Source: Chloroflexota bacterium
GTDB lineage: Bacteria; Chloroflexota; Anaerolineae; Aggregatilineales; Phototrophicaceae
Assembly: GCA_016223085.1 (NCBI GenBank)
Contig: JACRPS010000003.1
Coordinates: forward strand, 124,001-188,000
DNA length: 64,000 bases
Direction of reading: 5' to 3'
Under the pieces are notes generated by a model. That model did not search any database and had not been told where the DNA came from. It saw nothing but the letters and a program-made list of their open reading frames with translations. The position numbers and the translations under genes were made by a program. Of this stretch, positions 26,086 to 35,362 are shown piece by piece (position 1 is the first letter of the stretch; each line of letters opens with the position of its first letter).

Positions 26086-26089
<4 letters not shown>
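24893..26089 (+). CDS. Glycosyltransferase family 9 (heptosyltransferase-like)
   Basis: 398 residues from a TTG start that overlaps the previous gene by 8 bp. The family signature I-R-P-D-H-L-G-D-V-L-L-T-T-P-A is at about 46-60, and the C-terminal donor site has G-P-D-S-G-P-L-H-L-A-A-A-V-G-T-P. GT9 enzymes are best known from LPS core synthesis but occur in bacteria without LPS, where they modify other glycans. The N-terminal 40 residues are variable; the sequence CTGTCCCTAC near 25010 may be a decayed palindromic element. It closes the operon. Confidence 0.9.
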
Positions 26090-26895
<806 letters not shown>

Positions 26896-26918
26896 AAATT
26901 CCTCTCTAAACGATTCAC

Positions 26919-26947
26919 ATAGGGGCGAACCGCCGGTTCTCCCCTAC
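26919..26947. repeat. Palindromic element, family B (GAACCGCCGGTTC core)
   Basis: 29 bp, left arm ATAGGGGCGAACC, right arm GGTTCTCCCCTAC with one mismatch to a perfect palindrome. It lies upstream of ppk2. Confidence 0.88.
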
Positions 26948-26963
26948 AGGTACACCTTTCTTG

Positions 26964-26990
26964 CTTGGCGTTCTTGGCGTCTTGGCGGTT
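26964..26990. repeat. CTTGGCG-type dispersed repeat
   Basis: Three related heptamers in tandem: CTTGGCG, TTCTTGGCG, TCTTGGCGG, then TT. The same 27-bp tract, with one or two differences, is at 45867-45893. Confidence 0.8.
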
Positions 26991-27004
26991 TATTACCGTC
27001 CGCT

Positions 27005-28723
27005 TTAACCGGACAACTCCGCCTCGCTGCGCGGCTGCACGTTGAGCGTTTCCTCGTTGCGGTACGTCACCATGCCCTGCCCCGCGCCCTTGATCTTCCT
27101 GACGTACATCACGCGCGTGACATCCACCGGCACGCGCGTATCGTTGCGCCGCGCGCTGTAGTAGGCGGCCAGCGCCGCCGCCTGCTCAATGACTGCATCC
27201 GGCGTTTTCCGCCCGTCGAACTTAATCACCACGTGCGCCCCCGGCACGTCGCGGGCGTGCAGCCACAGGTCCTGCCCCCCACCCTTGCCGAACGTCACCT
27301 GTTCGTTCTGGCGGCTGTTGCGCCCAACCCAGATCACAAAATTGTCTTTGGTGACGACCTTCAGCGGCGCGCTCTGCCCGCTGCCGGCGATGCGTTTGGT
27401 CGGCTTGCCGCGCCAGTAACCTCGCGTCTGGAGCGCCTGCTGCACTTCGTCAATCTCTGGCCAGTTGGCGGCCAGTTCGAGGTCGGTATCCAGTTGGTTG
27501 AGGAATGCCAGTTCGCGCCGGGTTTCATCCACCAGACGCGGCACATCTTCCAGCGCGCGTTTGGCCTTGTCATAGCGTTCAAAGTAGCGCTGCGCGTTTT
27601 CCAGCGGCGTCAGCGTGGGGTCGAGTGTAATCGTCAGTTCAGGCTGCTCCGGGTCGTACTGTGCCTTCAGTTCGGTCTGCCCCGGTTTGATGCTGTACTG
27701 GTAGGCGAGGATGAGTTCCCCACTCTGGCGCAGCGTTTCGCGCTCGGCTTCGTCGGTCAGCGACTTTTCCAGCGAGGCCAGCCTGGCGCGGAGTTTGGCC
27801 TGCGCCTCGCGCAGTTCTTCCCGCACTGGCACTTTGGCCGCCGCGTAGGCTTCCTCCCCCACCGCCGCGCCGTAATAGGCCGCCAGCGCCTCGCTTAAAC
27901 TGGGCATCGGATGCCAGCCGGGGATGCTTTCCAGTGGATAGACGCTGTAGGCTTCCACGCCATTTTCGGTTTCGGCGATACCGGGCTGCCACTGACGCCG
28001 CGACAGCGGCTCAATAACTACACGAATCGCATTCAGCAGGCGGGCAAGGTCAGCCTCCATCGCCTTCTGGTTCACATCGCCACCCGCCCGGTACACGATC
28101 TCCTTTGCCAGCAGTGGGCTGACACCCAGCAGCCGCGAGGCCAATACCTGCTGCGTCTTGCGCTTCGGGTCTTCGTTCTGCTGGAAGATGCCGAGCAGGG
28201 TTTCGGGCGTCAGCGCCGCCGGGTCGTGTTTACCGATCTGCGGCGGTGGCAGCTTGTATTCGTGCTGCGGCAGGCTCAGACGGTAGCGGTTTTCCTCCGG
28301 CCCGACGCGGCGCATACAATCGAGAATGATGCCGTTTTGCACCAGCAGCAGATTGCTGCGGCGCTCCATCGGCTCGACGATGATCGAAACATCGCCTTCC
28401 GGCCCCTGCACATCCAGCACGATAATCCGTTCCCAGGACGGCTGGCTGACGTGTGTAATGATTCCGCCTTCGACGTAACGCCGGAACAGCAGGCCAAGCT
28501 GCAAGGGTTTGCTGACCCCGCGCCGCAGTTTATCAGGAACGAGGTGCACGCGCGGATGCTGCGAATCGGCGCTCAGATACAGATAGCGCCGCTGGTGATG
28601 GGCATAAATTTCCAGCCCCAGGCCGGTCGGGTCTACGTCCAGCACATCCTGCACCCGCCCGCCCACCAGCACATCCAGAAATTCATCCACCAGCGCCGCC
28701 AGCGTATAGGCATCCAGATACAT
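27005..28723 (-). CDS. rqcH: RqcH/NFACT family ribosome quality-control protein
   Basis: 572 residues: NFACT-N (about 1-240), helical/coiled-coil middle (about 290-430) and NFACT-R (about 455-560; F-V-I-W-V-G-R-N, D-L-W-L-H-A-R-D-V-P-G-A-H-V). Bacterial RqcH binds 50S subunits with stalled peptidyl-tRNA and recruits tRNA-Ala to add alanine tails. The Asp-Arg pair needed in Bacillus RqcH (near 97-98) appears here as E98-R99 in S-W-E-R-I-I, a conservative change. Older annotations call the family fibronectin-binding. It follows the cytochrome gene with a 2-bp gap. Confidence 0.93.
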   Translation of the reverse strand: MYLDAYTLAALVDEFLDVLVGGRVQDVLDVDPTGLGLEIYAHHQRRYLYLSADSQHPRVHLVPDKLRRGVSKPLQLGLLFRRYVEGGIITHVSQPSWERIIVLDVQGPEGDVSIIVEPMERRSNLLLVQNGIILDCMRRVGPEENRYRLSLPQHEYKLPPPQIGKHDPAALTPETLLGIFQQNEDPKRKTQQVLASRLLGVSPLLAKEIVYRAGGDVNQKAMEADLARLLNAIRVVIEPLSRRQWQPGIAETENGVEAYSVYPLESIPGWHPMPSLSEALAAYYGAAVGEEAYAAAKVPVREELREAQAKLRARLASLEKSLTDEAERETLRQSGELILAYQYSIKPGQTELKAQYDPEQPELTITLDPTLTPLENAQRYFERYDKAKRALEDVPRLVDETRRELAFLNQLDTDLELAANWPEIDEVQQALQTRGYWRGKPTKRIAGSGQSAPLKVVTKDNFVIWVGRNSRQNEQVTFGKGGGQDLWLHARDVPGAHVVIKFDGRKTPDAVIEQAAALAAYYSARRNDTRVPVDVTRVMYVRKIKGAGQGMVTYRNEETLNVQPRSEAELSG

Positions 28724-28725
28724 GG

Positions 28726-29205
28726 TTAGTGCGCGCCGGGGGTCAGCAGGTAGGCGATAATATCGCCTAGCTCCTGCTCGCTCAGGACATCGGGGTAATT
28801 CTGCGGCATGGCCGGGGTGAAGCCCTCGACCACATACGCGGTTGGATGGGTGATCGCCTCATAGAGGTAGGCTTCCGCCGCCAGCGGCGGTCGGCGCGAG
28901 GGCGCGCGCTCAGCGACCCCCGCGAACGGTGGCGCGATCCGGTTCTCCGCGCCGGCGCGGTGGCAGGCGATACAGTTGTATTTTTCCACCAGCTTTGCGC
29001 CGTTGCCGGGGTTGGCATTTGCCAGCAGCGCCGCCACCCGGTCAAGATACGTGTTTTCGGTGAGTTCTCCGGGCGCCTGCTGCCGCGCCGCCAGTTCCGC
29101 CTGCGTGGTCAGGATAAACTCGATCAGGAAAATCAGGGTGATGAGGATGAGCAGCCCGACCGCCACCAGCACCGGCCATCGTGCCGCCTGTCGTTCGCCG
29201 TTCAC
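28726..29205 (-). CDS. Membrane-anchored cytochrome c
   Basis: 159 residues. An uncleaved membrane anchor (about 12-32) is followed by one haem-binding motif C-I-A-C-H (about 79-83) and a likely Met ligand in T-P-A-M-P-Q-N-Y. It would carry electrons on the outer face of the membrane. The start overlaps the end of ctaB by 4 bp, so it belongs to the ctaA-ctaB operon, which suggests service to a haem-copper oxidase encoded elsewhere. Confidence 0.92.
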   Translation of the reverse strand: MNGERQAARWPVLVAVGLLILITLIFLIEFILTTQAELAARQQAPGELTENTYLDRVAALLANANPGNGAKLVEKYNCIACHRAGAENRIAPPFAGVAERAPSRRPPLAAEAYLYEAITHPTAYVVEGFTPAMPQNYPDVLSEQELGDIIAYLLTPGAH

Positions 29206-30098
29206 AGCACCAGCCGATCAATCATCATCGCCAGAAACAGAAACGCGAGGTACGCGGTGGAGTATTTGTACATGCTGCGCGCTGCCGCGCCGGTCGCCTG
29301 CCAAATCAGGTTCACTGAGGCGCGAATCAGCCCCACGCTGAGCAGCACCACCGCCACCAGATACACCACGCCCAGCATCTGAAAAAACACCGGCAGCAGT
29401 GTCACGATCACCAGTTGAATCGAATACAGCAGAATCTGGACGCGTGTGGCTTCCTCGCCACGCGCGACCGGCATCATCGGCACGTTCGCCAGCGCGTAGT
29501 CCTTGTTTACCAGCAGCGCCAGCGCCCAACTGTGCGGCGGCGTCCAGTAAAAGACAATCGCAAACAGCAGGAAGGCCTCCAGCGACAGCGACCCCGTTAC
29601 CGCCGACCAGCCAACCAGCACCGGCACCGCCCCCGCGCCGCCGCCGATCAGGATGTTTACAACCGTGTTGCGCTTCAAAATCATGGTGTACAGGATGACG
29701 TAATACAGACCGCCGAACAGCGCCAGCCCTGCCGCCAGCCAGTTGACCCACAGCCCCAGTACCAGCACCGACCACGCTACCAGCGCCAGCCCAAAGAACA
29801 GCGCGTTCACCGGCTCAACCCGCCCGGACGGAATCGGTCGCCGCGATGTGCGCGCCATTTTGGCATCCATATCGCGGTCCAGATACTGGTTGATCGCGCT
29901 TGACCCCGCCGCTGCCAGCGCCCCGCCGATCAGCGTGGGGAGTAAAATCGCCAGATCGGGGATGCCATCGGCGGCGATCACCATCGCTGTCAGCGTGGTG
30001 AACAGCAGCAGCAGGACGATGCGCAGTTTCGCCAGTTCGAGATAGGTTTTGAAGGTAGAGGTGAAATTTAGCTGGTAGCTTCGGACTGTGGATTCCAT
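29202..30098 (-). CDS. ctaB: Protohaem IX farnesyltransferase (haem O synthase)
   Basis: 298 residues from the ATG at 30098; the frame is open further upstream but that part lies inside ctaA. The UbiA-type prenyl-binding motif is N-Q-Y-L-D-R-D-M-D (about 78-86), with R-T-S-R-R-P-I-P following, and eight or nine membrane helices. It attaches a farnesyl chain to haem B to give haem O, the substrate of CtaA. It overlaps ctaA by 31 bp and the cytochrome gene by 4 bp. Confidence 0.95.
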   Translation of the reverse strand: MESTVRSYQLNFTSTFKTYLELAKLRIVLLLLFTTLTAMVIAADGIPDLAILLPTLIGGALAAAGSSAINQYLDRDMDAKMARTSRRPIPSGRVEPVNALFFGLALVAWSVLVLGLWVNWLAAGLALFGGLYYVILYTMILKRNTVVNILIGGGAGAVPVLVGWSAVTGSLSLEAFLLFAIVFYWTPPHSWALALLVNKDYALANVPMMPVARGEEATRVQILLYSIQLVIVTLLPVFFQMLGVVYLVAVVLLSVGLIRASVNLIWQATGAAARSMYKYSTAYLAFLFLAMMIDRLVL

Positions 30099-31015
30099 CG
30101 TGTCTCGCTTGATACAACGCTTTCCCGGCTGCCCAACCATTCGGTCGCGCTTAATACAACCAGCATCGCCCAGGTAGCCGCCGCAAATCCGACGTGGGCC
30201 GCACCCCACAGCGGCGCGGCGCTGGTCAGCACGTACAGCGCCCCGATGCCCGCCTGAGCCAGATAGGAGAGGAACGCCAGCGCCGCCAGCGTACGGGCGC
30301 CGCCGGCGCGGTGTCTAAAAACATACCATACCAGTATTAGAAGTGTGATTCCCAGACCCAGCACCGCGAAGCGATGGAACATGTGAATCGTCGCCAGTTG
30401 CCCCTGGCTGAACGGCAGCACCTGCCCATTGCACAGCGGCCAATCGGTGCAGGCCAGCGTCGCGCCGCTGCCACGAACCAGCGCGCCGGTCAGGATGATG
30501 ACCAGCGACAGCGCGGTGGTGATATACGCCAGCGACGCCACCATCGTCCCGCCGCTGCGCGCCGGCGGACGATACGCCGACCATACGGCGGCCAACAGCA
30601 GCGCGCCCAGCAGCAGCATGGCCGTGCCCAGGTGCAGCGTGACAAACGTCGGCGGCAGCTCCAGCCGGACGACAATCGCGCCCAGCGCGCTTTGCACGGC
30701 AAATAGCACCGCTGCGACCACTGTAACCGTCAAAACCGCCCGGTTGCGCTGCCGGTAGGCGCGGATGGCGACCAGGAGTGTCCACAACCCCAGCAGCCCG
30801 ATCAGCACCGCAAACAGCCGGTGCAGCCATTCAATCCAGGCGGTGATGTTGTCCAGCGGCGGGAAAATCGTGCCGTTGCACAGCGGCCAGTGGTTGCCGC
30901 AGCCCAGACCGGAGTCGGTCACGCGGACAACCGCGCCAAACACAATCAGGCCGAAGGTGAACAGGGCTGTTGCCAGCGCCAGCCGAGTGAACAGACGAGG
31001 AGAAACTGTGTCCAT
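30068..31015 (-). CDS. ctaA: Haem A synthase CtaA
   Basis: 315 residues with about eight membrane helices in two similar halves. The conserved G-A-V-V-R-V-T-D-S-G-L-G-C (first half) and G-A-L-V-R-G-S-G-A-T-L-A-C-T-D-W-P-L-C (second half) contain the paired Cys of the outer loops, and E-W-L-H-R / M-F-H-R-F hold His ligands. It oxidises haem O to haem A for aa3-type oxidases. It leads the operon ctaA-ctaB-cytochrome c and implies aerobic respiration. No cox subunit gene is in the window. Confidence 0.95.
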   Translation of the reverse strand: MDTVSPRLFTRLALATALFTFGLIVFGAVVRVTDSGLGCGNHWPLCNGTIFPPLDNITAWIEWLHRLFAVLIGLLGLWTLLVAIRAYRQRNRAVLTVTVVAAVLFAVQSALGAIVVRLELPPTFVTLHLGTAMLLLGALLLAAVWSAYRPPARSGGTMVASLAYITTALSLVIILTGALVRGSGATLACTDWPLCNGQVLPFSQGQLATIHMFHRFAVLGLGITLLILVWYVFRHRAGGARTLAALAFLSYLAQAGIGALYVLTSAAPLWGAAHVGFAAATWAMLVVLSATEWLGSRESVVSSETRWNPQSEATS

Positions 31016-31119
31016 GCCAAACCTGAACCACTGTAACTGGTTCCATTCTATACAACGTGACAGGTTTTTCGAGAATGACTCTGATTCTGTTGAACAGCAG
31101 AACCGGAGACCGGCGGGTG

Positions 31120-31443
31120 CTAGGTTTCGTTGGTTGCTGATGTGCGGGCAGGCTGCCCGCCGCCTTCCGCCTTCACCCGCTTCACCTGCCGGTGCAGCAG
31201 CCAGAAAACCACTGCCACCGTCACCGCCGCGCCGATCAGGTTAAACAGGATGAAGCCGATCACAAGGAAAAGCTGTTCTGCCTTCCAGGGGGTCATATCC
31301 AGCACGGAGGCATCGGGATTATTGGTAGTACGAATCACCGCCGGCACCTGGAACGTCCCGCCCTCGGACGCGATTTGCGCGGTCAGACCGCCACCGACAA
31401 TTAACAGTAGAAGCACAAACGCCAGAATAGCCAACCGCCGCAC
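31120..31443 (-). CDS. Small two-helix membrane protein, function unknown
   Basis: 107 residues. I place the start at GTG 31443, which has GGGAGG 7 nt before it, rather than at the longer frame. Helix 1 (about 3-22, L-A-I-L-A-F-V-L-L-L-L-I-V-G-G-G) and helix 2 (about 60-83) flank an external loop of about 35 residues; the C-terminal tail is basic and cytoplasmic. It lies 100 bp upstream of ctaA on the same strand, so a link to oxidase assembly is possible but not shown. Confidence 0.75.
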   Translation of the reverse strand: MRRLAILAFVLLLLIVGGGLTAQIASEGGTFQVPAVIRTTNNPDASVLDMTPWKAEQLFLVIGFILFNLIGAAVTVAVVFWLLHRQVKRVKAEGGGQPARTSATNET

Positions 31444-31559
31444 GGGGAACCTCCCACTGATGGAATAAAGCCGGAACGCTGCGAAATTGTACTCTTTCTC
31501 ACAAGGCGCTGCAAGCAGCATTCATTTACCGGATACGGGAGATTTCAAGGGCATTTGCC

Positions 31560-31587
31560 GTAGGGGCATGGCATGGCGTGCCCCTAC
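31560..31587. repeat. Palindromic element, family A (diverged GGCATGGC core)
   Basis: Left arm GTAGGGGCATGGCAT, right arm GGCGTGCCCCTAC. The two core halves no longer match exactly. It lies just after the histidine kinase gene. Confidence 0.88.
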
Positions 31588-31614
31588 GTGACCTCGCTTT
31601 CCCCAGTCCCTGAT

Positions 31615-32478
31615 TCACGTTTCATCGCTGCCGGACGGATCCACACGCGGACGTTCACGCTGTTCCTGGAAGGCGTCATTCACCGAGTCGCGTTCCTCCA
31701 TCGCGGCATCTGTCAGGTAAGCATCCCCGTTATCCTCGCCCTCGCCGGGTGTCTGCTGCGTTTCTACCACCCGGTCGCCGCCTTCGCTGATTTCCAGCGG
31801 CAGGCTGACAAAAAAGGTTGTCCCTTCACCCGGCTGGCTCTCGAACCAGATGCGCCCGCCGTGTTTCTGCACAATCGCCCGCGTGATCGCCAGCCCCAGG
31901 CCGCTGCCTTCAATCCGCCGCGCCACGCCTTCACGCGCCCGGAAGAATCGTTCAAACACACGCGGCTGGTCTTCCGCCGTGATGCCCATGCCCGTATCGC
32001 GGACGCTGACGATAATCCGGTCCACGTCCTGCGTGGCGCGAACCCAGACCTGTCCGCCATCCCGGTTGTACTTCACGGCATTGCTGACCAGATTATCCAT
32101 CACCTGTGCCAGCCATTGGGCGTCACCCATGATCGGCTGTAACGGTTCATCCAGTTCCACGTGCAGGCTGATTCCCCGGCTCTCCGCAGCATCACGCAGC
32201 ATGTCAACCGCCTCGTGGATAATCGCGGCCAGGTCACATTCCTGAAGGTCAAGCGCCATGCCGGCATCAATCCACGAAATATCGAGCAGCCGCGCGACGA
32301 GGTGCTCCATCCGCACCAGACCGTTGATCGCTTTTTCGGCGAACTGCTGCTGCCGGTCGTTCAGCGGGCCAAGCTGCTGCATCAGTTCAATGCAGCCGCG
32401 CACGAAGTTGATCGGCGTTTTGAGATCGTGGGCGACGGTATTGAGCCAGTCCGCCTGCGAATGATTGGCCTGATTCAT
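31615..32478 (-). CDS. Sensor-less histidine kinase
   Basis: 287 residues. There is no input domain: HisKA starts almost at residue 1, with the phosphorylated His in V-A-H-D-L-K-T-P-I-N (about 17). The HATPase domain has N-A-V-K-Y-N (N box), D-T-G-M-G-I and G-S-G-L-G-L-A-I. A 55-residue acidic, probably disordered tail ends it. No response regulator is adjacent. It overlaps the BtuF-like gene by 4 bp, so the two are co-translated; the kinase may receive its signal from that partner, which is inference. Confidence 0.92.
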   Translation of the reverse strand: MNQANHSQADWLNTVAHDLKTPINFVRGCIELMQQLGPLNDRQQQFAEKAINGLVRMEHLVARLLDISWIDAGMALDLQECDLAAIIHEAVDMLRDAAESRGISLHVELDEPLQPIMGDAQWLAQVMDNLVSNAVKYNRDGGQVWVRATQDVDRIIVSVRDTGMGITAEDQPRVFERFFRAREGVARRIEGSGLGLAITRAIVQKHGGRIWFESQPGEGTTFFVSLPLEISEGGDRVVETQQTPGEGEDNGDAYLTDAAMEERDSVNDAFQEQRERPRVDPSGSDET

Positions 32479-33371
32479 GGGTTGTTATCCGGGCACAATA
32501 GAGCAGGAAGGGTATCCAGGGCATACGCCAGCCGCGTGCCGTGCCACGTCAGCAGCGAGCCATCCACCACATGAATCTGGTAGTGATGCGCCGCCGGAAT
32601 ATCAAGCCCGGCAAACAGTGGGATATGGTCTTGCGTAAACGGATAGGGTTCGCTCGGCAGCAGAATCATATCCGGCTGGGCTGCAATCACCTCATCCAGC
32701 GTCACGCGGGGATAGCGCGTATCACGACTGGCCGCACGGGGATCGTCAGAAGCATAAGGTTCACTCTGGCCGAGATCGGCTTCCAGCGGGTACAGCCGGT
32801 CCCGCCTGGCAAACACGTTGCTGCCGCCGCACACACGCAGCAGGTCATGGCAGTACGTATCAGCGTTAAACGTCATCAACGGATCGAGCCAGATGGGGAC
32901 AAATACCCGGCACGGTCTGGCGCGGCTTTCCGCCAGCCGCAGCACCCAGTCATAGGTCTGTTCGATCAGACGCACGCGCGGCACCATCGCCGGTTCGTCA
33001 AACACGTGCATGATGTTCCATAGCAGGTTGATCGCGTCCAGCACGGTGCGCGGGAACGTCACCCAAACCGGAATACCCGCCGCCTGCAACACCAGGACAT
33101 GCTCCCTGTGGTTTTCCTCACGGTTAGCGATGACGAGATCAGGCTTCAGCGCGATGATGCGCTCAACATCCGGGTTCTTCGTGCCGCCGATACGTGGCAG
33201 CGCGGCCACCTTATCCGCCGGATGCACGCAGTAATCGGTAATCCCCACCAGCCGGTCGCCCAGGTTGAGATCAAACAGTGACTCGGTCACGCTGGGCACG
33301 AGCGATACCACGCGGCGCGGCGGCTGCGTCACGGGCGCTTCCATTTCGTAAGCATAGGTGTTCGCGTCCAT
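32475..33371 (-). CDS. BtuF-like cobalamin/siderophore-binding domain protein without signal peptide
   Basis: 298 residues from ATG 33371. The family III binding fold (BtuF/FhuD) is clear from R-R-V-V-S-L-V-P-S-V-T-E-S-L (about 19-32), G-I-T-D-Y-C-V-H-P, P-R-I-G-G-T-K-N-P-D and K-P-D-L-V-I-A. No signal peptide or lipobox precedes it, so it would stay in the cytoplasm, unlike normal BtuF. No BtuC or BtuD genes are near. Together with the overlapping kinase gene it may form an intracellular sensing pair. The open frame upstream of 33371 is only the palindromic element being read through. Confidence 0.85.
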   Translation of the reverse strand: MDANTYAYEMEAPVTQPPRRVVSLVPSVTESLFDLNLGDRLVGITDYCVHPADKVAALPRIGGTKNPDVERIIALKPDLVIANREENHREHVLVLQAAGIPVWVTFPRTVLDAINLLWNIMHVFDEPAMVPRVRLIEQTYDWVLRLAESRARPCRVFVPIWLDPLMTFNADTYCHDLLRVCGGSNVFARRDRLYPLEADLGQSEPYASDDPRAASRDTRYPRVTLDEVIAAQPDMILLPSEPYPFTQDHIPLFAGLDIPAAHHYQIHVVDGSLLTWHGTRLAYALDTLPALLCPDNNP

Positions 33372-33385
33372 GCGTTTATCCCCAT

Positions 33386-33413
33386 GCAGGGACACGATAA
33401 ATCGTGTCCCTAC
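33386..33413. repeat. Palindromic element, family A; supplies the purA stop codon
   Basis: Left arm GCAGGGACACGATA, right arm ATCGTGTCCCTAC. On the minus strand its first bases GTAG provide the TAG that ends purA (complement of 33410-33412). It lies 15 bp before the BtuF-like start codon. Confidence 0.9.
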
Positions 33414-34699
33414 GTTAAATGCACCAATTGGTCGCGCTCCGGCCCGACGCTGACGGTATAAACAGGCGTACCGCACAAGTCGGCAACGCGCCGGATGTAG
33501 TTCCGCGCCGCTTCCGGCAAATCCGCCCCACGCCGCGCGCCGCTGATGTCCTCGCTCCAGCCGGGCAGCGTTTCGTAGACCGGTTCGGCGCGTTCCAGTT
33601 CGGCGTTAGTCGTGGGCGGGTAAGCGATCTCCTGTCCGTCCAGGCGGTACGCGACAGCGATTTTTAACTCGTCGAAGCCGCTGAGAATATCCAGCTTGGT
33701 CAGCACCAGTTCGGTGCAGCCGTTGATCTGCGCGGCGTAGCGCAGCATCACCGCGTCCAGCCAGCCGCAGCGGCGCGGCCTGCCGGTGGTCGTGCCGTAT
33801 TCGTCCCAGAAGCGCTCGCCCGTGCCGCGCAGCCGGTCGCCAATGGCGTCGTTCAGTTCCGTTGGCATCGGCCCCGCACCCACCCGCGTGCTGAAACTTT
33901 TGGCCGCGCCGACCACCCGATCAACCACGCCCGGCCCGATACCCAGACCCGTCAGCGCGCCGCCTGCCGTCGGTGACGAGCTGGTGACAAATGGATAGCT
34001 GCCGTGATCTACATCGAGCAGCGTGCCCTGCGCGCCTTCGCACAACACACGCGCGCCCGCTTTCAGCCGCCGGTTCAGATACACCGCCGTGTCGGCCAGA
34101 AATGGCTGTAACCGCGCCGCCGCATCAAGATACGGGGCAATCGCAGCATCAGCATCCAGCACTTTTATGTCCTGCCGCGCCAGCACTTCATTCGCTTCCT
34201 GAATGCTGCGCTGTAACGCGTCAGCAAAATCTTCGAGATTCACCATGTCGCCGGCGCGGATGCCCTTGCGCCCGGTTTTATCCAGATACGCCGGGCCGAT
34301 GCCCCGCAGTGTTGTGCCAATCGCCCCCGCCCCGCGCGCCTTCTCCGAGGCGGCGTCGAGCGCGATGTGCGCCGGCGTGATGAGGTGCGCCCGCGTGCTC
34401 AACAGCAGTCGTTCCGGCGTGATGATGACGCCCTTCGCCTGAATCTGATCCATCTCCTTCACCAGATTCACAGGGTTAACAACCATGCCGTTGCCCAGCA
34501 CGCACATCACCTGCTCACGCAAAATGCCGGATGGAATCGTGTGCAGCTTAAACACCTGCTGTCCGACATACACGGTATGTCCGGCGTTGTCGCCGCCGCC
34601 ATAGCGCGCCACTACATCCGAGTCCATCGCCAGCCAGTCGGCAATGCGGCCCTTGCCTTCGTCGCCCCACTGCGCGCCTACCAGAATTGTCGCCGGCAT
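33410..34699 (-). CDS. purA: Adenylosuccinate synthetase
   Basis: 429 residues, standard length. It joins IMP and aspartate using GTP in AMP synthesis. The P-loop Q-W-G-D-E-G-K-G-R is at about 9-17, the catalytic His is in N-A-G-H-T-V-Y, and the T-T-T-G-R-P-R-R-C-G-W and K-L-D-I-L-S-G segments are intact. The stop codon TAG lies inside a palindromic element. The gene upstream on the strand (34700-35362) ends directly before its start. Confidence 0.97.
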   Translation of the reverse strand: MPATILVGAQWGDEGKGRIADWLAMDSDVVARYGGGDNAGHTVYVGQQVFKLHTIPSGILREQVMCVLGNGMVVNPVNLVKEMDQIQAKGVIITPERLLLSTRAHLITPAHIALDAASEKARGAGAIGTTLRGIGPAYLDKTGRKGIRAGDMVNLEDFADALQRSIQEANEVLARQDIKVLDADAAIAPYLDAAARLQPFLADTAVYLNRRLKAGARVLCEGAQGTLLDVDHGSYPFVTSSSPTAGGALTGLGIGPGVVDRVVGAAKSFSTRVGAGPMPTELNDAIGDRLRGTGERFWDEYGTTTGRPRRCGWLDAVMLRYAAQINGCTELVLTKLDILSGFDELKIAVAYRLDGQEIAYPPTTNAELERAEPVYETLPGWSEDISGARRGADLPEAARNYIRRVADLCGTPVYTVSVGPERDQLVHLT

Positions 34700-35362
34700 C
34701 TATCCCCCCTTGCCCAGTTCACGCCCCAGCGCGACCGTCACCTGATGCCGCCCCCAGGGTTCCACCTCGCCGTCCGGGCCAAGCGCCAGCGCCGACCCAT
34801 ATCCCACGCCCACCGCCAGCGCGGCAGGCTGCGCCTGTAATACCAGTTGCGCCGGCGCGGATTGCGCGACAGCGGTCACGCCTGGCACGACCAGCGCCTT
34901 TTCCAGCCAACCTAACCCGGCCAACACCTGCCCGCCAGCCGTGACCACCCACGCGCCGAGTGCCATCGCGGCGCTGCCCTCCGCCAGCACTACCGCGCCG
35001 TTTTCAAACGCCGCCTGCATCCCCTGCGCCGCCGCGCCGATCAGCCCGGAGCGCACGGTTGTCACGTCCGGCGCGCCTTCAATCACGATAATCGCCGCCT
35101 CGCCCAGCCGTGCGATCAGCGTCTGGTCGTCTTCCGTCAGCGCGTCAACAATATACCCCGGTGGCGCGCCCAGGTCGTCCATATCAGCCAGCACCTGTTC
35201 GCTCCAGCCACCGTGATTGCCGAGTGCCAGATAAGCCACACCGCCGTCTGCCGCTGCCCGGCCCAATGCCTGGGCGCGGACATCAGTCGCGCCTTCGCCG
35301 CCGCCGGACAGCACCAGCCAGCCGCGCCCATCACGCCAGCGCAGGATGTTCTGACTCGCCAT
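34700..35362 (-). CDS. Cyanophycinase-like (peptidase S51 fold) protein, divergent
   Basis: 220 residues. L-V-L-S-G-G-G-E (about 16-23) and V-V-L-A-E-G-S-A-A-M-A-L-G (about 126-138) match the S51 layout, where the G-S-A segment holds the nucleophile Ser. The rest is Ala/Gly-rich and I cannot place a clear catalytic His and Glu, so activity is uncertain. It sits between an M20 amidohydrolase gene (1-bp overlap) and purA (adjacent), so it belongs to a small hydrolase-purA operon. Confidence 0.7.
   Translation of the reverse strand: MASQNILRWRDGRGWLVLSGGGEGATDVRAQALGRAAADGGVAYLALGNHGGWSEQVLADMDDLGAPPGYIVDALTEDDQTLIARLGEAAIIVIEGAPDVTTVRSGLIGAAAQGMQAAFENGAVVLAEGSAAMALGAWVVTAGGQVLAGLGWLEKALVVPGVTAVAQSAPAQLVLQAQPAALAVGVGYGSALALGPDGEVEPWGRHQVTVALGRELGKGG

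Noticed and set aside
30099-30209. N-terminal extension of ctaB
   Set aside because: The extra frame lies within ctaA and does not resemble the family's N-terminus; ATG 30098 fits better.
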